From the NCBI RefSeq assembly GCF_012978815.1, contig NZ_LIWR01000003.1, positions 124,001-188,000 on the forward strand: a stretch of DNA of 64,000 nucleotides, in the 5' to 3' direction. Under the pieces are notes generated by a model, which was given only the letters and a program-made list of their open reading frames with translations, was not told the origin of the DNA and did not search any database. Below, piece after piece: positions 17,636-25,777 of this stretch. A program made the translations under genes and the position numbers. The number at the start of each line of letters is the position of its first letter. Positions within the stretch are counted from its first letter, which is position 1. Origin of the DNA: Campylobacter sp. RM16189 (GTDB lineage: Bacteria; Campylobacterota; Campylobacteria; Campylobacterales; Campylobacteraceae).

Positions 17636-18142
17636 ATGACTATACAAAATAGCTCAAAAGATGATGTGGGCGAAATTTTATATCTTTATGACGAGGCGGT
17701 TAAGCTTCAAAAGATAAAAGGTGCTGCTCCTTGGCCGAAATTTAGTCGCGAGTTTATAGAGACCGAGATCAAAGAAAATAGGCAGTTTAATATAAAAATA
17801 GAGGGCACAATAGCTTGCGTTTGGGCGATAGCCTTTGATGACGCTCAAATTTGGCAAGAAAGAAACGCCGATGCCGCCATATATATACATCGTATAGCGG
17901 TAAATCCTAGCTTTAGAGGGCAAAATTTAGTTTTGCATATAGTCAATTGGGCTAAAGAGTATGCTCTAAAAAGTAGTAAAAATTTTATCAGGCTTGATAC
18001 GGTAGGTGAAAATTTAGGGCTTATTAAGCATTATCAAAAGTGCGGATTTTGCTTCCTTGGACTTACCGAGATAAAGGATACTAAAGGCTTACCGGCTCAT
18101 TATCAAAATGCTAAAGTAAGCCTTTTTGAAATTCGTCTTTAA
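17636..18142 (+). CDS. GNAT-family N-acetyltransferase
   Basis: This 168-residue protein has the GNAT fold. Motif A is visible as IHRIAVNPSFRGQNLVLHIV (residues ~82-101; the R-G-Q-N part corresponds to the acetyl-CoA pyrophosphate loop) and motif B as LIKHYQKCGFCFLG. The substrate is unknown. The ATG lies three bases after the dnaE stop, with AGGA just upstream, so it is probably co-transcribed with dnaE. It converges on the cysteine hydrolase gene. Confidence 0.88.
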   Translation: MTIQNSSKDDVGEILYLYDEAVKLQKIKGAAPWPKFSREFIETEIKENRQFNIKIEGTIACVWAIAFDDAQIWQERNADAAIYIHRIAVNPSFRGQNLVLHIVNWAKEYALKSSKNFIRLDTVGENLGLIKHYQKCGFCFLGLTEIKDTKGLPAHYQNAKVSLFEIRL

Positions 18143-18191
18143 GACCAGAATAAGCGGCTTGCGGGTCGGTTTTGTTTAGATTCACCTAAAT

Positions 18192-18863
18192 TTATTCAAG
18201 AGATTTGATAACTTTTATATTTGCCGCTATTTGCATATGTCGTAAAAACACCAGATGATAAAAGTCCCCGTTATGCCAAGGCGCGTCGTAGGTTTGCACC
18301 AGATCGCTTACTACGATAACTTCGCGTTTTATGTTTTTTTCGTTTGCGCTTAGCTTGATGTGAAGGGCGAGGTTGTAAACGCAAAGATCGGTGCAGTCGC
18401 CAAAGATGACAAAGGTATTCACATTTGGATTTTGCTCTAAAAAGCGGTTAAATCCGTCGCAATACGCCGAGCTTATCGAGTTTTTATAATAAATTTTCAT
18501 CTCATCAAAAAAGCTTAAATTTTTAAGCTCATCTATCGTCTCAGCCTCGCTCGTTCCTGCTATCGCATGTGGCGGGAAAGCGTCAAATTCGCTTGCTTCT
18601 TCGCCATGATTATCTTGGATTAAGATGAAATTTTTAAAGCCAAACTCATCGTGCGCTCTTTTAAATGTATCTGCCAAATTTTTAGCTATAGCGCCCACTC
18701 TTGGACTAGATAACGCGCCCTCACAGCAAAAGCCGTTTATCATATCTACGCTTACGAAGACGATATTTTTGCCACCGTTTTTAAAAAGCTCGCTCATCTT
18801 AAGTGGCTTTAGCTCTTCGTGCCAAATTTCTAATTCGTCTAAAATTTTTCTATCAAGTTTCAT
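18192..18863 (-). CDS. Cysteine hydrolase of the isochorismatase/nicotinamidase family
   Basis: This 223-residue protein has the three catalytic elements of the family: Asp40 in VDMINGF, a Lys in IYYKNS and the nucleophile Cys in GDCTDLCVYNLAL. The His and Asp of QDNHGEEASEFDAFPPH look like the nicotinamidase metal-binding site (D-x-H pattern), so nicotinamide deamidation for NAD salvage is plausible. Other family members hydrolyse isochorismate or related amides, and I cannot decide between them. It lies downstream of flgS on the same strand, 24 bases away. Confidence 0.85.
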   Translation of the reverse strand: MKLDRKILDELEIWHEELKPLKMSELFKNGGKNIVFVSVDMINGFCCEGALSSPRVGAIAKNLADTFKRAHDEFGFKNFILIQDNHGEEASEFDAFPPHAIAGTSEAETIDELKNLSFFDEMKIYYKNSISSAYCDGFNRFLEQNPNVNTFVIFGDCTDLCVYNLALHIKLSANEKNIKREVIVVSDLVQTYDAPWHNGDFYHLVFLRHMQIAANIKVIKSLE

Positions 18864-18887
18864 TTTTGCCTTTCAAATTTTATAAAT

Positions 18888-19886
18888 TTACTCGCTTTTT
18901 GCCTTGTAAATAGGCAAATTTATGCAAAATCGCTTCGGATTTAGCATGATTTCGATACTTCCTTTGTGTGCGTTTATGATCTGCAAGCACAGGTGCAACC
19001 CAAGCCCGTTTCCTTTAAGCTTGCTCGTCTTAAACGGCTCAAAGACGATTTGCGCATTTGCTATATCTACTCCGCTATCAAATATGACGAAGCGATGCTC
19101 CTGGGATGTTTTTTCATATTCAAGCCTTATTTCCCCGCTTTCATCATCACTTTGCTCGATAGCGTCAATCGCGTTAAAAAGCATGTTTTGAAAGACTATC
19201 GCAAGCAGGTCTTTGTCGCCATTATAGTAAGCGTTTGGAAAATTTAGCTCGAAATTTATCTCTTTTGAGTAGGCGTAGTAGGCTATTGCTTCCTCGCATT
19301 CGCTTTTTAATTCGTTAAAATTAAACACGCTAGGATTTATGCTAAGCCCCTTTGTAAAGAGCAGGGTTGCTTTAATGATACGCTCTACTCGCCAAATAGC
19401 CCTTTGAATCTCGCTTACTACGGGCTTTGTTTTTTCATCGGCTCGCTTTAAAAGGGTTGAAGTTAGAAGCGAGATCGAACCTATGGGATTTCTTATCTCG
19501 TGAGCTAAGTGGGCGGCAACCTGTCCCATAGAGGCTAGTCGCTCTGTTCGCTTTTCTTTTGTTATGTCTGTTGCAGAGATGATTTTCTTACCGTTTTTTT
19601 GAGTTGTTTTTATGAGATAAATTTGACCGTGTAGTTCTATCTCTTCGCTATTTTCATCGATTAAATTTAAAAGTTTTGGAATTTTAAGCGCTTCTGAGTT
19701 TTGCAAGAAAATTTCGCCCTTTTCATCTATGACCCAGATGGCGGTGGGTAAAATTTCCACGATCTCTTTTATGAAATTTTGCAAATTTGAGTATGAATTC
19801 GTGAGGTTTTTATACTCTTGCTCGATTAGATAAGTCTGCTCTATCAGGCTTTTTAACCCATCTTGTATGCTTGTTTTTTCATCCAT
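18888..19886 (-). CDS. flgS: Flagellar sensor histidine kinase FlgS
   Basis: FlgS (332 aa) is the soluble histidine kinase that, in C. jejuni, senses the flagellar type III export apparatus and phosphorylates FlgR to activate sigma-54 flagellar genes. Here an N-terminal helical region (1-45) and a PAS-like domain (about 45-110) precede the dimerisation helix with His129 in LAHEIRNP. The ATPase domain has an N box (FQNMLFNAIDAI), a G1 box (FDSGV) and a G2 box (KGNGLGLHL). There is no membrane segment, as expected. It overlaps the DUF234-type gene by eight bases, the same neighbourhood as I recall in C. jejuni. FlgR is not in the window. Confidence 0.9.
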   Translation of the reverse strand: MDEKTSIQDGLKSLIEQTYLIEQEYKNLTNSYSNLQNFIKEIVEILPTAIWVIDEKGEIFLQNSEALKIPKLLNLIDENSEEIELHGQIYLIKTTQKNGKKIISATDITKEKRTERLASMGQVAAHLAHEIRNPIGSISLLTSTLLKRADEKTKPVVSEIQRAIWRVERIIKATLLFTKGLSINPSVFNFNELKSECEEAIAYYAYSKEINFELNFPNAYYNGDKDLLAIVFQNMLFNAIDAIEQSDDESGEIRLEYEKTSQEHRFVIFDSGVDIANAQIVFEPFKTSKLKGNGLGLHLCLQIINAHKGSIEIMLNPKRFCINLPIYKAKSE

Positions 19887-20748
19887 TTATCAGCTCCTCA
19901 AAATCTTTCATATCAAAAAGCATTACTCGCTCGTCTTTTAATCTCTCAAGCTCTTTGCTAAAGCCGCTCTTTGAAAAAAGCGCAAATTTATATGGTTCAA
20001 GCTGCAATCTGCCACATTTTTTAGCAAGCAAATTTAGCACATTTTTGCATATCTTATGCTCTTTAAATTTCGCCTCTCCGACTATGATCTGTTCATTAAT
20101 TTTTAAAAACAGATCGATCTCAACCTCTCTTGTCCACAGGCTGCTTACTCTATCAAATTCTACGCCAAATTTGTGCGCTAAAAGCTCCCTGCAAATAAGC
20201 TCAAATCCAAAGCTCGCATAATCATCGAAATTCGCCCTTATATCTCGCATAACGTTATCAAAATTAGCCTCTTCAAGCAGACTTAAATTTGGCTCTATAA
20301 ATCTAAACCAAAATCTAGTGAAATTATCGCTAAAACGTATTTTATCCTCTACCTGATATCTTCTTAAATGCTTTTTTAAGAGCTGTCCTTTTGGCGCTTT
20401 TATAGGCTTTTCAAGGCTCTTTTCAACACTTATGAGCTCTCTTTCAAAAAGCTCTTTATAAACTCGTTTGGCGACTTGTTGGGAGAAAATTTTATGGATA
20501 TTAAACCTCTTTCTATCGCTCTTTGCAAGACGCATTAGTGCAAGGCTAAGTTCGTTTTTAAGCGGAGTGTTAAAGCTAAATTTTGGTTTTAAATTTTGAA
20601 ATTCTCTTACTATACAAACCTCAATCGCCTCAAAAATATCGTAAAAATTTGCACTTGTATCATGAGCGTCAAAAACGCAGTGGAAATTTATAAGCTCGTG
20701 TATATCAAGGTGTTTGAAGCGTTTATAAGAGGATTTTAACGTATGGAT
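19879..20748 (-). CDS. Stand-alone DUF234-type protein, apparently with an AUC start
   Basis: The C-terminal half resembles DUF234, the nuclease-like tail of archaeal-type ATPases: RFSDNFTRFWFRFIEP, then GFELICREL, then a PD-(D/E)xK-like core EIDLF...GEAKF. The ATPase half is absent. The first ATG in frame is at 20535 (218 aa), but it has no ribosome site and the frame stays open upstream. Position 20748 is the fifth codon after an in-frame TAA. It reads ATC and lies five bases after AGGAG (20754-20758); a TGCTAAAAT -10 box (20768-20776) sits just before that. From ATC the product is 289 residues. No ATG, GTG or TTG exists between. Either AUC is used, as AUU is in infC, or the start has mutated. 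Confidence 0.75.
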   Translation of the reverse strand: MHTLKSSYKRFKHLDIHELINFHCVFDAHDTSANFYDIFEAIEVCIVREFQNLKPKFSFNTPLKNELSLALMRLAKSDRKRFNIHKIFSQQVAKRVYKELFERELISVEKSLEKPIKAPKGQLLKKHLRRYQVEDKIRFSDNFTRFWFRFIEPNLSLLEEANFDNVMRDIRANFDDYASFGFELICRELLAHKFGVEFDRVSSLWTREVEIDLFLKINEQIIVGEAKFKEHKICKNVLNLLAKKCGRLQLEPYKFALFSKSGFSKELERLKDERVMLFDMKDFEELING

Positions 20749-20767
20749 TTGTTCTCCTTTTTAGCCC

Positions 20768-20773
20768 ATTTTA
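20768..20773 (-). promoter_or_regulatory. -10 box for the DUF234-type gene and flgS
   Basis: On the minus strand TGCTAAAAT forms an extended -10; the predicted start of transcription is about 20761, leaving a leader of roughly a dozen bases that contains AGGAG before ATC 20748. Confidence 0.55.
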
Positions 20774-20786
20774 GCACACTTTTGGT

Positions 20787-20792
20787 TATAAT
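20787..20792 (+). promoter_or_regulatory. -10 box for the class V aminotransferase gene
   Basis: TATAAT (context GGTTATAATC) lies 25 bases before the GTG at 20818. It is divergent to the minus-strand promoter at 20768. Confidence 0.6.
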
Positions 20793-20817
20793 CACTTTTA
20801 AAAACTAAGGCGAGAAT

Positions 20818-22137
20818 GTGCTGAATTTGGATGAAGTTAGAAAAAATATCATTTTAAAAGACGGAATTTATTATTTTGATTATACCGCTTCGGGGCTTGC
20901 TTATGAGCCTATCGAAAAAGAAGTTTTAAAATTTCTAAAAACTTACGCCAATACACATTCTGATAGCTCCTCAAACGCTATTTTAACCCAGCGCAGATAC
21001 GAAAACGCAAGAAGCGAGCTTAAAAATTTACTCGCTCTTAACGATGAGTTTTATCTCATTGGTTGCGGAAGCGGAGCAAGTGCTGCGATAAAGAAATTTC
21101 AAGAGATCATGGGGCTTTATATACCGCCAAATACTCGCAAAAGATACAATATAAAAGCGATTTCAAATTTGCCTTTAGTTATCGTGGGGCCTTACGAACA
21201 CCACTCAAACGAAGTTAGCTTTCGCGAAGGGATGTGCGATGTCCTTAGAATAGGGCTTGATGAAGACGGCGGAGTTGATTTTAAAATGCTTGAGCGTGTG
21301 CTTGAGATGAATAAAAACCGCGAGATCATCGCCTCTTTTAGCGCAGCTTCAAACGTTACGGGCGTTATTAGCGATTATAAAAGAATTTATGAGATGATTA
21401 AATCTCATGGTGGAGTGCTTGCGCTTGATGCGTCAAGTATTAGCGCTTATGCAAATGTGGATTGCAATTACTTTGACGCGCTGTTTCTAGCACCTCATAA
21501 GCTGCTTGGCGGGGTTGGAAGTTGTGGGCTTTTAGCGATTAGAAAATCGCTTATAGATAACTTTGAGCCTACTTTTGCAGCAGGCGGAACGGTGGCTTAC
21601 GTAAGCAGGACGAGCCATCAGTTTGTAAAGAATTTCGAGCAGCTAGAAGAGGGCGGCACTCCGGGCATAATCCAAATGATAAGGGCAAATTTAGCCTACA
21701 AGCTTAGAAACGAGATCGGATTTGAGCGCATTAAAGAGCGTGAAGATGAATTAAACGAGCTGTTTGCAAACGAACTTGCAAATATCGATGACGTGATATG
21801 CTACTCGCCTAAAAATTTGGCTCGCGTGCCGATATTTGCATTTAATGTTAAAGGCATTTCGCCTTATGATTTTGCAGCAACTCTTAGCAATGACTACGGC
21901 ATACAAACCCGAGCAGGATGTGCTTGTGCAGGACCTTACGGGCATGATTTGCTAAATTTAAAAGACAATCAAACCTTTGACAAAAAGCCCGGCTGGGTTA
22001 GAGTGAGCTTGCACTATACGCATACTAAAGACGATGTGCTTTATCTTATAAGCGCTATTAAAAAAAGTATTGAGAAACATAAAAACGTTTGGGGGGAGGA
22101 GCTTGCGCTTCACTCGATATTTGCGGGTAAAATTTGA
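20818..22137 (+). CDS. Class V aminotransferase, cysteine desulfurase-like
   Basis: This 439-residue PLP enzyme has the fold of cysteine desulfurases (SufS/CsdA type). The N-terminal region has YFDYTASGLAYEP. The PLP lysine is probably the one in FLAPHKLLGGVGSCG, and a C-terminal RAGCACAGPYGHDLL holds the cysteine loop that carries persulfide in group members. It may mobilise sulfur from cysteine or act on a related selenium or sulfur substrate; the true substrate is unknown. The start is GTG. It resembles the aminotransferase near flgS in C. jejuni (Cj0791c type, by recalled gene order). A link with the SelW-like gene as a selenium donor is speculation. Confidence 0.85.
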   Translation: MLNLDEVRKNIILKDGIYYFDYTASGLAYEPIEKEVLKFLKTYANTHSDSSSNAILTQRRYENARSELKNLLALNDEFYLIGCGSGASAAIKKFQEIMGLYIPPNTRKRYNIKAISNLPLVIVGPYEHHSNEVSFREGMCDVLRIGLDEDGGVDFKMLERVLEMNKNREIIASFSAASNVTGVISDYKRIYEMIKSHGGVLALDASSISAYANVDCNYFDALFLAPHKLLGGVGSCGLLAIRKSLIDNFEPTFAAGGTVAYVSRTSHQFVKNFEQLEEGGTPGIIQMIRANLAYKLRNEIGFERIKEREDELNELFANELANIDDVICYSPKNLARVPIFAFNVKGISPYDFAATLSNDYGIQTRAGCACAGPYGHDLLNLKDNQTFDKKPGWVRVSLHYTHTKDDVLYLISAIKKSIEKHKNVWGEELALHSIFAGKI

Positions 22138-22141
22138 TAAT

Positions 22142-22744
22142 TTACAAAAATCTGCTTAAGTTTTTGTAGTTTTCGCTTATGCTCTCAGGTCTATAAAGAG
22201 CCGAGATAACCGCGATAAGATCAACTTCCAGAGATAAAATTTGATCTATGTTTTGAGCGTTTATGCCGCCGATTACGCAGATGGGTATGTCTAAAATTTC
22301 TTTAGCCTGCAGTATGGTTTCAAAAGAGCACCTTATCGCGGCAGGCTTTGTAGGGCTTGAAAAAACGCTGCCAAATGCAACATAGCTTGCTCCTGCGTCT
22401 TGTGCTTTAATGGCTAAATTTATGTCGTTATAGCAGCTTGCACCGATAAACGCATCTTTGCCTAGAATTTCTCGCACAGCTTTTATATCGCCGTCATCTT
22501 TACCGATATGAACGTATTTAGCTCCTATTTTTTTAGCAAAAACAATATCATCGTTTATGATAAATTTTGCTCCAAAATCATCGCAAAGTTCTAAAAGCTT
22601 ACGTACTAAAGCTTCGTTTTTAAAAGTTTTTTTGCTTCTGTATTGAAAATATTTGATGCCACACTCTAAAATTTCACGAGTTTGTCCTAAAATAGTTTCA
22701 TCAGGTGTTAAAATATCATCGCTGATTGCGTAAATTTGAGCCAA
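22142..22744 (-). CDS. thiE: Thiamine-phosphate synthase
   Basis: ThiE (200 aa) joins HMP-diphosphate with the thiazole phosphate to make thiamine monophosphate. The TIM-barrel motifs are present: FQYRSKK (Arg/Lys for the diphosphate), IINDD, VHIGKDD, IGASCYN, YVAFGSVFSSPTKP and VIGGINAQNI. The length is normal. It converges with the aminotransferase gene with a four-base gap. No TPP riboswitch is visible upstream, and no other thi genes lie in the window. Confidence 0.93.
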   Translation of the reverse strand: MAQIYAISDDILTPDETILGQTREILECGIKYFQYRSKKTFKNEALVRKLLELCDDFGAKFIINDDIVFAKKIGAKYVHIGKDDGDIKAVREILGKDAFIGASCYNDINLAIKAQDAGASYVAFGSVFSSPTKPAAIRCSFETILQAKEILDIPICVIGGINAQNIDQILSLEVDLIAVISALYRPESISENYKNLSRFL

Positions 22745-22771
22745 ATATCACCTCCTTGTTTATGTTACGGT

Positions 22772-23401
22772 TCATTCTCCAAAATCCCTTCCGAAATCCT
22801 CTCCAAACTGCTTGCGAAACTCTATTATGATCTTTGGCTTTTCTTCTTCTAGTGTTTTTGTAGAGTTTATCTCTTTTGGCTTTTCCGGTTCTTTTGCTTC
22901 AGACTTTTTACCGCTTAGGCACTCAAAAATTTTAGGGAATTTCTTCTCGATTTCACTCTTTTTTTTATCAGGTTTTATCTTTTTATACTCTTTTGTTTTT
23001 GGTATTGCAAGTGAATATTTTACGAGAGTCTTGTTTAAAATTTTACTCTCATTGCTCACTTCGCAGAGCCATCTATCTCTTAAGCTTTTATCGGACGATA
23101 TATAGAAATTTTGTCCCGGTTTGATAAATTTATAGATTTGATCTTTGTAAAAGATATTAAATTCTTCAATTAACTTTTTATCTTTTGTGCATTTTTGAAC
23201 ATCGTAAAGCTTAATTCCATATAGCTTGCAAGGGGCTGTTTTAAGGATATTTATTCTAAAAATAAAGGTGTCTTCAATCTTTTCCGTAAAAAGAGCCACC
23301 ACTCTTTCTTTGGCAAAAATTTGTACTTGAAATATAAAAAATAGAGATAGAAGAGTCGCGCAACCTTTAAAGTTCGATTTAAAAATCGCGCGAAAATTCA
23401 T
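22772..23401 (-). CDS. Putative secreted hypothetical protein
   Basis: This 209-residue protein has an N-terminal hydrophobic stretch (about residues 14-31, CATLLSLFFIFQVQIFA) that may be a signal peptide after a basic leader. The middle domain has three or more cysteines and a WLCEV segment; the last 60 residues are Lys/Glu/Pro-rich and end in FGEDFGRDFGE. I do not recognise it. It starts one base from the end of the solute-binding protein gene (TAA/ATG junction at 23401), so it is probably in the same transcript. Confidence 0.7.
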   Translation of the reverse strand: MNFRAIFKSNFKGCATLLSLFFIFQVQIFAKERVVALFTEKIEDTFIFRINILKTAPCKLYGIKLYDVQKCTKDKKLIEEFNIFYKDQIYKFIKPGQNFYISSDKSLRDRWLCEVSNESKILNKTLVKYSLAIPKTKEYKKIKPDKKKSEIEKKFPKIFECLSGKKSEAKEPEKPKEINSTKTLEEEKPKIIIEFRKQFGEDFGRDFGE

Positions 23402-24117
23402 TATTTAAGATCGTATTTTTCTAAAAGCTTGTCGTAAGTTCCATCTTTTTTGATCTCGTCAAGAGCGACATTTATCTTCTCTATAAGCTCTTTATGTTTA
23501 TCTTTATCAAATGCCATAGAAAAGCCTTCGCTTCCGTCAGATTCTTTAAAAAACTCCACTAGATCAGGATTTTGTTTTAGGTATCCGTATCCTATGGAGC
23601 TATCAAGTATTACAGCATCCATCTTTCCGGCTTTTAGACCAAGGATTAGTGGTACAGTCTCTTCTGCAGGCACAACCTTCGCTCCGTCTATATCTTTTGC
23701 TGCGATTTCTTGCACGGTTCCTAGTTGAGCGCCTATTTTTTTGCCTTTAAGGCTTTTTTTATCTGTTATCTTATTGTTACTTTTTTTCTTCAGATATATA
23801 TTTTCTGTAGAATAGTAAGATTTTGTAAAATCTATAGATTTTCTTCTCTCGTCGGTAGCGCTCATGGCACTCGCAACACCATCTATTTTGCCTGCTTTAA
23901 GAGCCGGTATTATACCATCAAAACTCATATTAACGAATTTATACTCAAATCCTGCTCTTTTTGATAGTTCTTGAACCAAGTCTATATCAAAACCAGTGAT
24001 TTTATTTTGATCGTTTATAAATTCAAATGGTGGATAGTTGGCAGCTGTACCTATTTTAAGCTCGGCAGCTCCAAGCCAAACAAAAGACGCTAAAAACAAA
24101 GCAAACAATTTTTTCAT
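23401..24117 (-). CDS. Amino acid ABC transporter, substrate-binding protein
   Basis: This 238-residue periplasmic protein has a signal peptide (MKKLFALFLASFVWLGAAE, cleavage after about residue 18) and the solute-binding protein family 3 fold: GTAANYPPFEF, GFDIDLVQEL, and SAMSATDERRKSIDF, whose Ser/Thr/Arg residues hold the amino acid carboxylate. The family takes polar or basic amino acids; the specific ligand is unclear. It is downstream of the ATPase and permease genes on the same strand, so the three encode one importer. A possible internal -10 (minus-strand TATAAT near 24145) may raise expression of this subunit. Confidence 0.92.
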   Translation of the reverse strand: MKKLFALFLASFVWLGAAELKIGTAANYPPFEFINDQNKITGFDIDLVQELSKRAGFEYKFVNMSFDGIIPALKAGKIDGVASAMSATDERRKSIDFTKSYYSTENIYLKKKSNNKITDKKSLKGKKIGAQLGTVQEIAAKDIDGAKVVPAEETVPLILGLKAGKMDAVILDSSIGYGYLKQNPDLVEFFKESDGSEGFSMAFDKDKHKELIEKINVALDEIKKDGTYDKLLEKYDLK

Positions 24118-24158
24118 GCATACTCCTTTTAAAATTTTCTAATTATAATACAATAAAT

Positions 24159-24887
24159 TTAATGATTTAGAACTTTACTTAAAAATTCTTTTAAACGTTG
24201 ATTTTGTGGGTTTTCAAAGACATTTTTAGGCTTATCGTCCACAGTGATTCTGCCTCCATCCATGAAAAATATTCTATTTGCAACATTTCTTGCAAAGCCC
24301 ATCTCATGCGTAACTACAAGCATTGTGATGCCTTTTGAGGCCACATCTCTCATTATATCAAGCACCTCTCCTATCATCTCCGGGTCAAGCGCTGATGTAG
24401 GTTCGTCAAACAGTATCACCTCGGGATTCATCGCCAAGGCTCTAGCTATTGCTATACGCTGCTTTTGACCACCTGAGAGCTTATGAGGAAAAGCCTCTTT
24501 TTTATCACTTAACCCTACGCTTTTAAGTAGCTCAAGCGCTTTTTTCTCCGCATCCTCTTGGCTCATTAGACCTGTTTTAATAGGTGCTAGAGTCAAATTT
24601 TCTAAAACATTTTTATTTGCAAATAGGTTAAAGTGCTGAAAGACCATGCTTACTTTTTGGCGAATTTTATTAATATCTGCTTTTTTGCTTAGTATATCTT
24701 CACCGTTTATCTTGATGTGTCCACTTGTTGGCTCTTCAAGACGGTTTATGCAACGTAAAAAGGTACTTTTACCTCCACCACTAGGACCTATTATGGCTAT
24801 TACTTCGCCTTGTTTGATATCTACATTTATATCTTTTAAAACTTGCAGATCGCCGTAATTTTTATTTAAATTTCTAATCTCAATCAT
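24159..24887 (-). CDS. Amino acid ABC transporter, ATP-binding protein
   Basis: This 242-residue ATPase energises the adjacent importer. It has Walker A GPSGGGKST (about residues 34-42), the Q-loop MVFQHFN, the signature LSGGQKQR, Walker B VILFDEPTSALD and the switch His in VVTHEM. The sequence is of the GlnQ/HisP/PAAT class. It overlaps the permease gene by eight bases, which suggests translational coupling. Confidence 0.95.
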   Translation of the reverse strand: MIEIRNLNKNYGDLQVLKDINVDIKQGEVIAIIGPSGGGKSTFLRCINRLEEPTSGHIKINGEDILSKKADINKIRQKVSMVFQHFNLFANKNVLENLTLAPIKTGLMSQEDAEKKALELLKSVGLSDKKEAFPHKLSGGQKQRIAIARALAMNPEVILFDEPTSALDPEMIGEVLDIMRDVASKGITMLVVTHEMGFARNVANRIFFMDGGRITVDDKPKNVFENPQNQRLKEFLSKVLNH

Positions 24888-25587
24888 GTCTATTTAGCCT
24901 CTCTTCAAGCTTTTTGGCTAGGAATGAAAGTGTTTTAATGCTCACGTAATAGACCACTCCTGTGAAAATTATCGGCTTTGGATTATAAAATACTGCTTGT
25001 AGGCTTTTGCTCTGCATTGTAATATCAACTACGCTAATAAATCCAACTACCGATGTCTCTTTAAAAAGTGAGATAAATTCATTCGCAAGAGCCGGCAGGA
25101 TATTTTTGGTTGCCTGAGGGAAAACCACCTCTCTCATTGATATGCCGTAGTTTAGCCCCATTGCGCGAGCCGCTTCCATTTGACCTTTATCTACGCTATT
25201 TACTCCGCCTCTTACTATTTCGGCTACATATGCGGAGCTGTTTAGTCCAAGAGCTATTATGGCTACGTAAAAGTTATCGCTCCACGTAGCGAAAATCACT
25301 ACGGAAAATATTAAGAGCTGTAATAGTATAGGTGTTCCACGCAATATATCTATATATTCATCGATTATAAAATTTAAAATTTTGATATTTAAAAATTTTA
25401 AAAACGCTAGAGTAAAACCTAACGCTATTCCTATTAAAATTCCGCCTGATGCAAGACCTAGAGTTACACCGTAGCTTTTAAGATAAGCCATACGTTGAAT
25501 TTCGTTCATTTCGGTAGGGTAAAAGTAGTATGTGCCAAATCCTACTATAAAAATAAAGAATAAAAATTTAAAAAATCTCTCGTTCAA
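24880..25587 (-). CDS. Amino acid ABC transporter, permease protein
   Basis: This 235-residue inner-membrane protein has about five hydrophobic segments and the family EAA loop EAARAMGLNYGISMREVVFPQA, quoted here by its ends EAARAMG and VVFPQA (about residues 136-158), which docks on the ATPase. It belongs to the HisM/GlnP class. It is the first gene of the importer operon; the 190 bases upstream separate it from the divergent putP. Confidence 0.93.
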   Translation of the reverse strand: MNERFFKFLFFIFIVGFGTYYFYPTEMNEIQRMAYLKSYGVTLGLASGGILIGIALGFTLAFLKFLNIKILNFIIDEYIDILRGTPILLQLLIFSVVIFATWSDNFYVAIIALGLNSSAYVAEIVRGGVNSVDKGQMEAARAMGLNYGISMREVVFPQATKNILPALANEFISLFKETSVVGFISVVDITMQSKSLQAVFYNPKPIIFTGVVYYVSIKTLSFLAKKLEERLNRHD

Positions 25588-25740
25588 TTTTTTACCTTTT
25601 TAAAGTGAAACATAAAACGTAGAATATACAAAAAAAATAATATTTTTTTGCTTAAGTTGGGTTACTTTTTCGTAGAGAAGATGCTGAAATTTTTAAATAA
25701 ATACTCCATATTTTTTAAATTTTAATAAATTAAATGCTAC

Positions 25741-25746
25741 TATACT
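25741..25746 (+). promoter_or_regulatory. -10 box of the putP promoter
   Basis: TATACT lies 32 bases before the putP ATG in an AT-rich divergent region (25588-25777) that shows no other gene or repeat. Confidence 0.45.
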
Positions 25747-25777
25747 ATTTTTAAATTTTATTACAGGGGCTTGATTT

